Origin: Myxococcales bacterium
GTDB taxonomy: Bacteria > Myxococcota_A > Polyangia > Haliangiales > Haliangiaceae
Length of the DNA: 64,000 nt
Reading direction: 5' to 3'
Assembly: GCA_016707895.1 (NCBI GenBank)
Contig: JADJGV010000001.1
Span: forward strand, 607,501 to 671,500
The first letter of the stretch is position 1. Each line of letters opens with the position of its first letter. Below the pieces are notes generated by a model. The model had not been told where the DNA came from, searched no databases, and worked only from the letters and a program-made list of their open reading frames with translations. This document shows, piece after piece, positions 1 to 7,828 of the stretch. The position numbers were made by a program, and so were the translations under genes.

Positions 1-957
1 AACACGCGTTCATTCAGCGTGTTCCACGCCGCCCACAAGCAGATCATCACGGCCCTGCAGACGAGCCTGACGGGCGAGGTCCCCAAGACCTATCTACAGT
101 CCGACCGACAGAAGCTCGAGACGATCCGCGACAAGCTCAAGATCCTCGAAGATGTGTCCAGCGGGCAAGACGAGCAGTCGCTGCCAGACGAACGGTCCCT
201 GCCGTCAACGACCCCGCCGAGCCGCCGCCTCCCGAAGGAACCCTCGGGCCAGAAGCCGAAGTTCGTACCCAGGTCATCGACGATCGCGCCGGACGGCAAC
301 TGCCTGTACAACGCCGTCATCGTGGCGGGGAAGCTCGGCATCGACGCCATGCTCCTGCGCGAGTTCGCGACGGATCTCCTCCTCACCAACGAGGCCCTTC
401 GCAAGAAGATGACGAAGTACGGGAGCGACCTGAACATGCTCCTGACCACGATCTTCACCAACCACCAGTGGGCAGGCGACGAGGGCGACCTGGTCCCGGT
501 CGTCCTGGCGTACTACGTCAATCGCCCCATCTGCATCTGCGACGTCGCGAACAAGACGAAGCACGTCATCCAGAGCCCGGTGGACGGCGAGCCGATCGTC
601 GTCTTCTACAAGGACAGCCACTACGAGGCCACGCCGCCCGAGGAGGCCGGCGACTGGCAGAGCTGGGGAACCGGCCAGCGCAGCGAGGACGTCGAGGCGT
701 CGAGTTCGATCGCCATCGTCGATGCGCCGCTCCCACAGGTCACCGTGGACAAGCGCTACAAGCTCAACCAGCGGGTCACCATCGACAGCCACGGGCTGTC
801 GCCCTCCGACCGGGTCGAGGTGCTCGAGGTCAAGTCCGACCGGGTGAGAGTGAAATACAGCCGCGGCAACGCGGGCTTCCGGGCGGGCTGGATGGACACG
901 GCCGCGCTCGACCTGAGCACGGAGGGCAAGCCGATCTGGTCGAAGTTCAACGTGTAG
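1..957 (+). CDS. OTU-family cysteine protease (5' end outside window)
   Basis: The frame is open from base 1, so the start probably lies upstream; the first in-window start codon is GTG at 19. Counting from that GTG, an OTU-like core spans about residues 88-205. The Cys-loop DGNCL (Asp92, Cys95) and a closing SHYEA (His201) are the hallmark catalytic elements of OTU deubiquitinase-type cysteine proteases. Between them lies the helical region usual for the fold. A basic, proline-rich segment precedes the core, and about 60 residues with an SH3-like look follow it. OTU enzymes cleave ubiquitin-type linkages in eukaryotes; bacterial examples are often effectors, but the substrate here is unknown. 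No signal peptide is visible because the N-terminus is missing. Confidence 0.75.
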   Translation, partial: NTRSFSVFHAAHKQIITALQTSLTGEVPKTYLQSDRQKLETIRDKLKILEDVSSGQDEQSLPDERSLPSTTPPSRRLPKEPSGQKPKFVPRSSTIAPDGNCLYNAVIVAGKLGIDAMLLREFATDLLLTNEALRKKMTKYGSDLNMLLTTIFTNHQWAGDEGDLVPVVLAYYVNRPICICDVANKTKHVIQSPVDGEPIVVFYKDSHYEATPPEEAGDWQSWGTGQRSEDVEASSSIAIVDAPLPQVTVDKRYKLNQRVTIDSHGLSPSDRVEVLEVKSDRVRVKYSRGNAGFRAGWMDTAALDLSTEGKPIWSKFNV

Positions 958-1039
958 CGCGCGGCGCGTCGGCGCGAGCGGCGCCCCCGACCTGGCGGCG
1001 GCTACCCCGATTCGGGGACGACGAAGGTACAATCGGCAG

Positions 1040-3331
1040 GTGTTCTGCGGCGGTTGCGGCACCCCGATGGTCCCGGGTTCGCGGTTCTGCGGGCGATGCG
1101 GCCAGGCGTGGATGGGCCACGCGCCAGCGAGCGGGCCAGCGCCAGCGCCACGCCGCCGCGGCCGCGGGCTCGCCATCGCCGGGATCGTCGCGCTCGTCGT
1201 CGGCGGCGCGGTGGCCGCGGCGGTGCTCACGCTCCGCGCGGGCGGGGCGAACCACGGCGCGACGCCTCCGGTCGCCGTGGCGCCCACGGTCGAACCTCGC
1301 ACGCAGGCCACGATCGATCGCGGCGGCGGCGCGATCACCTCGGACGGCATCCGGATCGTGTTTCCGCCGGGCGCGGTGACGGCGGGCACCGACGTGCGGG
1401 TCGGCGTGCTCACCGCGGCACCGCCGTCGCCTGACGCCAACTTGATCGTGGTGTCGCCGGTGTGGGATCTCGACGCCGGCCCCGGCGTGTTCGGCGCGCT
1501 GGTCGAGGTGGCGATCGCCTACGATCCGACGCGGCTGCCGACCGGGCGCACCGCCGCCGACCTGATCGGCGTGCTGGCGACGGACACCGGGTACACGCGC
1601 CTGCCGGTGGCAGCGGTCGATCCGGATCGCCACGTCGTCACGCTACGGTTGCCGCACTTCTCGCGGCCCGCCATCGCCGTGCTGGCCAGCCCGAGCCGCA
1701 TCGTCAAGCGTCACCCAAGCCTGCCCTTCGACATCGCGGTGGTCGACGCGCATCCGCCGAAAGACCCGGCGATGGTCGACGTGCTCTACCGGTCGCTCGA
1801 GCGCGCGTACCGCAGCTTGACGCCACACGGCACGCGCCCCGAGCCGTTCCCGGCGCCGCCGGCCGGCGCCGACGAGCGGCTGCTGGTCGAGGTGACCGCG
1901 CTCGACTACCTGCGCACACTCTACGCCGGCGGCTTCACGCCCAGCGGCGTCGCCCACAGCCACGACCTCCTGCAGATCGACTACCGCGAGCTCACGCCGG
2001 GAACGCCGTGGGACGCGGCGGTCCACGAGTTCTTCCACGCCATCCAGTGGACCTACCGCGAGCGCGCGCTGCGCGACGGTGCCCGTGGCCGATGGTCGGG
2101 GTTCATCGCCGAGGCCACCGCGAACTGGGCCGCGCAGGTGGTGGCGCCGGCGTACACCAACGGTGACGTGGCGCTCGACCCCGAGTTCTGCTTCGTCCCG
2201 CTGGTCTACGATCCGTTCGCCGTCGGCGCTCCCGACGTCACCCACGCCTACGCCGGCGCGATCTTCATGCACTACCTCACGGCGCGCCTGGGCGGCGCCG
2301 CCGTGAACCGGGTGCTCGGGCAAGCCTACCAGGACGCCACCGACGACACGCAGGTGCTCGAGCGCGCGATCCGCGAGCTGGATCCCAGCGCATCGCTCGA
2401 CGCGATCTACCGGCAGTTCGTGATCGACGTGCTGTTTCACCAGCGCGTCGGCGCGCGGGCCCTGCACGATCGCCCGGCCGACACGCTGAAGGTGCCAGAG
2501 CGGATGGTGACGCCGCTCGCGATCGGCCCCGCTGGCGACCAGCCCGTGCGCGTGACCCGCGAGTTGACCGGGCGGCGCCACGCGGTGGCGGGGGCGATCA
2601 AGGTGGCGCCCACGGTGCCGAGCGGAACGCGGCAGACGCTCACGGCCGAGCTCGGCGGCGCGAGCTGGCTGTGGATGATCGCCGAGGACGCCGCCGGCAA
2701 GCAACGCCTCGTGGGCGGCGGCGCTAGCGTGCGGTTGACCGTCGACGACCAGGTGCGCGCGGTCTGGCTGTTGCCCGTGAGCTTCGCCGACGGCGCGCTG
2801 CCGCTGGCGGTGCGGATGGAGCGCTCGACCCGGCTCGCGTGGAAGCGAACCCAGGTGGAGATCTCGCCGCCCGGCGGCGCCATCGCGCGCAGCGACGACG
2901 TGTCGAGCTTGAGCGGCACGGTCACCGAGCGGAGCATCACGACCACCGAGGTGTTCGCGGCCACGGGGAACCGCAACACGTTCACGCTGTCGTGGACCCC
3001 GCCGCCCGAGCGGCTCGAGGAGGGCGTGCCCTTCGCGATGGAGCTGACCGGCACCGCCGCCGGCAGCAGCAAGATCATGAGCAGCTTCCTGGTGCTCGCC
3101 GAGGACGTCCGGGGCTCGGCGACGTTCGAGAAGGAGGGGCATCCCAACGTCAACCTGAGCCTCGACCTCCACGTCGGCGTCGGGCTCTCCGATCATGCGG
3201 CGAGCGCCACCGAGCGCGCGCGCTTCACGCCGCGCCGATCGCCCGATCCCGACAGCGACAACCGCACGCTGGCGATCCAGGTCTACTCGGCGAACCACGC
3301 CGGCGTGGTGTACCTGTACGAGCTCGAGTAG
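1040..3331 (+). CDS. Zinc-ribbon, membrane-anchored putative gluzincin metallopeptidase
   Basis: 763 residues. The N-terminus has two CxxC pairs (CGGCG, CGRCG), a short zinc ribbon. A Pro/Arg-rich stretch and one membrane segment at about residues 45-66 follow. A beta-rich region beginning GGGAITSDG resembles a ZU5-like module. The catalytic candidate is HEFFH (His329, Glu330, His333) with Glu358 in an EATANW helix, matching the HExxH...E layout of gluzincins (peptidase MA-like). The C-terminal 300 residues are beta-rich and unassigned. The zinc ribbon would be cytoplasmic and the peptidase extracytoplasmic. Start GTG is preceded by a TAcaaT box at 1028-1033 and no ribosome-binding site. The substrate is unknown. 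Confidence 0.75.
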   Translation: MFCGGCGTPMVPGSRFCGRCGQAWMGHAPASGPAPAPRRRGRGLAIAGIVALVVGGAVAAAVLTLRAGGANHGATPPVAVAPTVEPRTQATIDRGGGAITSDGIRIVFPPGAVTAGTDVRVGVLTAAPPSPDANLIVVSPVWDLDAGPGVFGALVEVAIAYDPTRLPTGRTAADLIGVLATDTGYTRLPVAAVDPDRHVVTLRLPHFSRPAIAVLASPSRIVKRHPSLPFDIAVVDAHPPKDPAMVDVLYRSLERAYRSLTPHGTRPEPFPAPPAGADERLLVEVTALDYLRTLYAGGFTPSGVAHSHDLLQIDYRELTPGTPWDAAVHEFFHAIQWTYRERALRDGARGRWSGFIAEATANWAAQVVAPAYTNGDVALDPEFCFVPLVYDPFAVGAPDVTHAYAGAIFMHYLTARLGGAAVNRVLGQAYQDATDDTQVLERAIRELDPSASLDAIYRQFVIDVLFHQRVGARALHDRPADTLKVPERMVTPLAIGPAGDQPVRVTRELTGRRHAVAGAIKVAPTVPSGTRQTLTAELGGASWLWMIAEDAAGKQRLVGGGASVRLTVDDQVRAVWLLPVSFADGALPLAVRMERSTRLAWKRTQVEISPPGGAIARSDDVSSLSGTVTERSITTTEVFAATGNRNTFTLSWTPPPERLEEGVPFAMELTGTAAGSSKIMSSFLVLAEDVRGSATFEKEGHPNVNLSLDLHVGVGLSDHAASATERARFTPRRSPDPDSDNRTLAIQVYSANHAGVVYLYELE

Positions 3332-3371
3332 CGCGCCGGCCTGATGCCAGCCGAAGTTGGGGCGATTCGCG

Positions 3372-6300
3372 CTACAGCGCGAACGGCCCGGGAAACAAGG
3401 CCGGGGTCAGGCTGGGCGTGAACGTCGCCGCATCGAGGTCCCCGAACACCGGCTCGGTGGTCAGCGTCTCGGGCGGATCGAACGTGATCTCGAGTTGCAT
3501 CGGATCCTCGAGCGGCTCGGTGCAGCGAACGACGATGATCTCGATCGGCAGCGCGCCGGCGGGGAACACGCCGAAGCACTGATCGTGGATCGGGTTCCAG
3601 GTGCCGTTGCAGGCGGTGCGGTTGGGGGTCGGGTAGTTGTGCACCTCCATGAACAGGCGCGCGGGGTCGCGGCTGCCGACGTCGGCGCCGGTCCAGATCC
3701 AGAACACGTCCTCGAGGTGATCGTTGCGCTCCTGGAAGCCGAGGTCGCCGCCGGGGTGGGCGAGGCGGCCGGTGTAGCGCACGGTGAAGTTCTGCGTGTA
3801 CGACCACGGGGTGCCGCCCCCGGGATCCTCGGGTCGGAACCCGAGCAGATCGGTCATGGCCCACGGGTGCCCGGCCCAGGTGCCGACGCGGGTGGCCGCG
3901 ACGTGATCGGCCGCCAGCAGCTCGTCGGTGGTCACGCCGCGCGCGAAGTCCCAGATCGCCTGGCGATCGCCGTCCGAGCCGACCCCGAACCCGGCGTTGT
4001 CGCAGAACCGATCGTGGGGCGAGCCGTCGCCGGTCGCGAAGGCGCGGACCTCGGCGGTCAGGCCCGAGACCGGCGGCGCGATCGCCCCCTCGGTGAACTG
4101 CTCGACGTTGCCGACCTGGTCGGTCAGCCGCAGCACGCGCGGTCCGCCGTCCACCACCTCGACCCGAAACACGTCCTCGCGGCCGTTGTCGGGGTTGTGC
4201 GGCCAGCCGAGCGGGCTGCGCACGACCGAGCGCACGGTCACGCCGTCGGGCTCGACCACGAACGAGCGCAGCGTGCGCTGGCGCGCCGGGCCGAACGGGT
4301 TGCGGATCTCGACCCACTCACGCGTGCTGGCGCGGAAGTGGAGCTCGTAGGCACGAGTGACCGGACCGTGGCGTTCGAGTCGGGTCTGGCTGCCGCGCCA
4401 GACCGAGTCGCCCAGCGCTGCCACCAGCGCACCGCTGTGGTCCTCGGCATCGACGCCGGTGTCGGCCTCACGGGCGTCGGGATCGCCGCCCATCCCGCCC
4501 GGATCGCCGCCGCAGCCCACGACCAACAGCGCGGCCGCGACCGAGCTCAGCGGCAGGCGCCGCCTCCGGACTCGTCGCCGGCTCCCGAGCCCGACCAGCA
4601 CGCCCAGCGCCAGGAGCAGCGATCCGGCGCCGCCGCCGTCCGAGGTCTGACAGCAGCCGCCGGCCTCGTCGCCGTCCGGGGCGTCGGGAGGGAGCGGCAG
4701 GCCGGGCACGACCACGCCGCGGCATCCGGGCGGCGCCGCCGCGAAGGTCGGCGGGTAGGCGCGGGTCAGCGATCCACGGTGGGCCGGCGCTGCGATCAGC
4801 GCGTCGAGTCCGATCAGCTCGCAGGCCGCGACCGAGGGCGTGCCGAAGCTCGTCAACGCGCCGTCGTGGCACTCGATCGGACTGTCGGTCCCCGGGCTCG
4901 CGGGGTAGTCGCGGTCGGTCCGCACGGTCAGCAGCGCGGTGGTGTCGACGCCGAACGGGAACACCGCGGGCCTGAGATTCTCGCACAGCGCGGCCTGGGT
5001 CCAGGCCAGGGTGTGCGACGCGTCGAACGACGCCGGGGCGTCCGCGACCTCGTCGCCCGCGGACAACATCACGTCGTGCTCGGCCAGCGTGGCCGCGACC
5101 AGGTTGAACGAGTAGCCCCAGAGCCCGGTGCCGTCGATCTCGTCGAACCACCCGCCGCCCAGCGCGGGGTCGGTCAGCTCGTCGATCCGGGCCTCGGTCG
5201 CGGTCACGTAGGCGGCGCTGGTGGCCTGGTACTCGACGATGAAGCCCTCGAGGAACGCCCGGGCCTCGCCGAGCACGCGGTCGCGGATCACCGCCTTGAT
5301 CTCGTCGACGTAGGGCTGGAAGAAGCCGCGGATCAGCGCGGTGAGATCGATCCCGGTGCCGTCGAGGTTGAGCAACGCCGTCGGCAAGATCGCGACCTTG
5401 ATCCCCTGGTAGTCGATCGTCGTGGTGCGATCGAGCTGGTCCGTCAGCGGCGCGAACGCCGTCTCCACCACCGCGGGCGTGAGATCGAGGCTCGAGCCGG
5501 CGGCGGTGAGCGGCCGGTTGAGCAGGTCCGACACCTCGGCGATGCTGTCGACCAGCGCCGGCGGCGTGAGCGCCAGGTCGTCATCGAGCTTGTCCATGAT
5601 CGCCGTGAACGCCGACGGCAGGACGTGGCCCGTCGCGTCGCGCCGCGGCGCCAGGATCCCGACCAGCGAGGTGTAGGTCGCCCACTTGGTCAGGCAGGTC
5701 GCGGTGCACGCGGTGGTGTCGTCGGGCGTGCCCCGTGTGCCGTCGGGTCCGGCCATGACCCGCAGCTCGCCGTCGGCCTGGAGCGCGGCGATCCGCCGCT
5801 CGAGGTCGGCGCGCACGATCGCGCGCAGCCCGCGCAGCTCGTCGAGGTAGACCGGCAGCAGCACCAGGTGATCGGCCGGGGCCAGCCCCGCGTCGTCGAT
5901 CACCTCGAGCAACGTGGCGTCGGGGCCGGCCAGGCTCCGAGCGTCGTCGAGCTTGCCGCGCGCGTGCTCGCTGGCCCGCATCCACGCCGGGCTGTCGAGA
6001 TCGAAGTACGTGCGCAGCACGAAGTCGCGCGGGATGGTGTGGGCCAGCGCGGCGGCGTCGAAGGCCGCCGGGGCGTGGCGGTACAGCGCGTCCTGGATCA
6101 TCGCCTCGGTGGCGATGTGGCGGACCATGTTGCCGTAGCCGAACATGCGCCCGTCCTCGAGCGGGGCCAGGGTGAACGTCTCGCCAGCGAAGTAGTTGAC
6201 GTAGTGGTGCGCGACCGCGTCGCTGGCGCCGTGGAGGAAGCAACCGAGCGCGTAGGCGCGCTCCTCGCTGGTCACCGCCGCCTCGTAGACCAGCTGGCAC

Positions 6301-6638
6301 TGCCCGAAAGGATCCTGGGCGACCCCGTGGCTGGGATCGGTCAACCCCGGGAACACCGTGTTGTCGGGTCCGATCGCGCCGGCGCGGAACGCCTCGGGGT
6401 GGGCCAGGATCGCGGCGGCGTCGGCGGCCGGCAGGATGACCGTCGCGCCCGACAGCCGCAGCTGGATCGTTCCGTCGCCGGAGGCGCGCAGGGCGTCGTG
6501 GACCTGGTTGGCCAGCGCGATGTGGACGCGGGTCGAGAACGCGCGGGCGGGCAGCGGCCGGGCGACGATCGCGCCCAGCACCAGCGCGACGACCAGGCGC
6601 TGGCTACCGCGGCGTCGAGGGACCAAAGACAGCACCAT
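3372..6638 (-). CDS. Zinc-dependent phospholipase C-like protein in frame with a lipoprotein-like second half
   Basis: 1088 residues from the ATG at 6638, chosen because it opens directly on a signal peptide ending PARA; the frame is open for 22 further codons upstream. Residues 34-200 look like the Zn-dependent PLC/S1-P1 fold: FSTRVH start, GAIGPDN, and His136-Asp140-His144-His145. At 662-690 Cys-Cys is followed by a Gly/Ser hinge, a Leu-rich membrane helix and an Arg cluster, a textbook MYXO-CTERM sorting tail that normally ends a protein. The frame continues without a stop into a hydrophobic run ending VVGC (Cys709), a lipobox, then about 380 residues of unknown secreted protein. Either a true fusion, or two genes joined by stop loss or a sequence error. 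A GTG inside the hydrophobic helix could start the second protein. Confidence 0.7.
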   Translation of the reverse strand: MVLSLVPRRRGSQRLVVALVLGAIVARPLPARAFSTRVHIALANQVHDALRASGDGTIQLRLSGATVILPAADAAAILAHPEAFRAGAIGPDNTVFPGLTDPSHGVAQDPFGQCQLVYEAAVTSEERAYALGCFLHGASDAVAHHYVNYFAGETFTLAPLEDGRMFGYGNMVRHIATEAMIQDALYRHAPAAFDAAALAHTIPRDFVLRTYFDLDSPAWMRASEHARGKLDDARSLAGPDATLLEVIDDAGLAPADHLVLLPVYLDELRGLRAIVRADLERRIAALQADGELRVMAGPDGTRGTPDDTTACTATCLTKWATYTSLVGILAPRRDATGHVLPSAFTAIMDKLDDDLALTPPALVDSIAEVSDLLNRPLTAAGSSLDLTPAVVETAFAPLTDQLDRTTTIDYQGIKVAILPTALLNLDGTGIDLTALIRGFFQPYVDEIKAVIRDRVLGEARAFLEGFIVEYQATSAAYVTATEARIDELTDPALGGGWFDEIDGTGLWGYSFNLVAATLAEHDVMLSAGDEVADAPASFDASHTLAWTQAALCENLRPAVFPFGVDTTALLTVRTDRDYPASPGTDSPIECHDGALTSFGTPSVAACELIGLDALIAAPAHRGSLTRAYPPTFAAAPPGCRGVVVPGLPLPPDAPDGDEAGGCCQTSDGGGAGSLLLALGVLVGLGSRRRVRRRRLPLSSVAAALLVVGCGGDPGGMGGDPDAREADTGVDAEDHSGALVAALGDSVWRGSQTRLERHGPVTRAYELHFRASTREWVEIRNPFGPARQRTLRSFVVEPDGVTVRSVVRSPLGWPHNPDNGREDVFRVEVVDGGPRVLRLTDQVGNVEQFTEGAIAPPVSGLTAEVRAFATGDGSPHDRFCDNAGFGVGSDGDRQAIWDFARGVTTDELLAADHVAATRVGTWAGHPWAMTDLLGFRPEDPGGGTPWSYTQNFTVRYTGRLAHPGGDLGFQERNDHLEDVFWIWTGADVGSRDPARLFMEVHNYPTPNRTACNGTWNPIHDQCFGVFPAGALPIEIIVVRCTEPLEDPMQLEITFDPPETLTTEPVFGDLDAATFTPSLTPALFPGPFAL

Positions 6639-6730
6639 GACTCCGATGCTCTCCGATCGCCGCAGGACAGTCCAGGCACGCGCTCCATCCCGACGCGGCG
6701 CCACCCTCGGACGGCGTCAGCCGCGCCACG

Positions 6731-6976
6731 GTTTCAGTAGCGCACGACGGACGGTGGTTTCATCTGGCCCGCTATCACGACTTCGACTACGCCGAACGTG
6801 GTCCGCAGGCACTCGCTGCGTTCCTTGGTCTTCAGGTTGAAGCGGTCTTCCCGATCGCCTATGACGTGAGTGGCAGCCTGCGAGGTGGAGTGGAAGCCAC
6901 CGTGGGCAGAGTGCTTGCAGAGCATGCCATCAGGCCTCTCGCCGGCCCTCACCGACCGCGACCCGCGGGTGCGTGA
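6731..6976 (+). pseudogene. Remnant of a conserved protein, no start codon
   Basis: This frame is open from 6641 to the stop at 6974-6976 but has no ATG, GTG or TTG near its beginning. The translation is nevertheless convincingly protein-like: DGRWFHLARYHDFDYAERG, then AAFLGLQVEAVFPIAYDVSG. Codons include several T-ending ones (ttt, ctt, gtt) that are rare in the neighbours. It looks like the 3' part of a gene that lost its beginning where the adjacent lipase-like gene now starts. I do not know the parent function. A frameshift upstream or a non-canonical start is the alternative. Confidence 0.4.
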
Positions 6977-7005
6977 GGCGGCGCGATCGGATCGGCGAGC
7001 GGCGG

Positions 7006-7046
7006 CCACCGCTGCCACCGCTGCCACCGCTGCCACCGCTGCCACC
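7006..7046. repeat. Tandem 9-bp repeat (CCACCGCTG, four and a half units)
   Basis: Four exact copies of CCACCGCTG followed by CCACC. It lies between the gene remnant and the 3' end of the lipoprotein gene at 7080. It would be prone to slippage. No gene clearly reads through it. Confidence 0.85.
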
Positions 7047-7079
7047 CGGAGCCGACGGCGCCCCGGAGCCGACGGGGGC

Positions 7080-7601
7080 TCAAGGGACGACGGGGCGCGT
7101 CGGGGTTCCGTGGCAGGGCATCGCGACCCGTAGCTCCGCGGCGTACGCGGGATCCTCGGCCGCGATGCGGGCGACCAGCGTGGCGGCGGCCGCGCACTCG
7201 TGGCGCGCGGCCAGGCTCCGCATCTGGCGGGCGAGGCGCAAGACGTTGTCGGAGACCCGGCCGCCCGGCAGGTCGCGGGCTCCGACCGGGACCGATGACT
7301 CGAGTGGCGGTGGTGGCGGCGCCGCTGGCGGATGAGAGGCGATGCCGGCGATGAACATGATCACGCCACCGATGATCATGACGCTGCCGAGCGCCTGTTG
7401 TCCGTGATCGTCGTTGAACGGGTTGTCGTTGCTGCCGTTGCCGTCCGAGTCGACCCCGGCGCTGTCGTTGGCGACCGCGCCGAGCGCGATGCTGCCGAGG
7501 CCCGCCACGATGGTCGCGGTGCGCGCCCCGTTGGACATGACACAGGCTGGCGTCGCAGCGAGGGCAGCGGTGGTGACGAGCGCGGCGTATCGGCGGGGCA
7601 T
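7080..7601 (-). CDS. Small lipoprotein with one membrane segment and a Cys/DPAY module
   Basis: 173 residues from ATG 7601; a TTG/GTG-type start 18 bases upstream is also possible. A signal peptide ends ATPAC, a plausible lipobox. An Asp/Asn-rich stretch (about residues 49-67) leads to a hydrophobic helix (GSVMIIGGVIMFIAGIA) and a run of five prolines. The C-terminal 50 residues carry ARHECAA...DPAY...MPC, which closely resembles the N-terminal part of the protein at 28931. That shared module is probably a small disulphide-linked periplasmic domain. The function is unknown. Confidence 0.65.
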   Translation of the reverse strand: MPRRYAALVTTAALAATPACVMSNGARTATIVAGLGSIALGAVANDSAGVDSDGNGSNDNPFNDDHGQQALGSVMIIGGVIMFIAGIASHPPAAPPPPPLESSVPVGARDLPGGRVSDNVLRLARQMRSLAARHECAAAATLVARIAAEDPAYAAELRVAMPCHGTPTRPVVP

Positions 7602-7828
7602 GGTTGGACCAACGAGCAACTACGGGGCCAGGGCGTTGGCCCACGGGACGCCCCTGGCGATCGCGACAAGATCTCGAATCCCTTGGTTGCGTCGACACGA
7701 GGTCGAGCACCCCCGGGCGCGCCAGCAGGCGGTGCTGCCGAAGTTTCGGCACGTGCGTGGCGATCGCCGAGCACGCGGCGGCCGCCGACCGGCCAACGAC
7801 GTCGCCGCGCGATGCGCCGGTCGGTCGA

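Noticed and set aside
3357..6740. 1127-residue frame on the plus strand
   Set aside because: Antisense shadow of the phospholipase-like gene: composition dominated by Arg/Gly/Ala/Val/Asp repeats with no motif, whereas the minus strand has signal peptide and catalytic residues.
6949..7752. Trp-Gln-Arg repeat protein on the minus strand
   Set aside because: Produced by the 9-bp tandem repeat in one frame; surrounding translation is low complexity.
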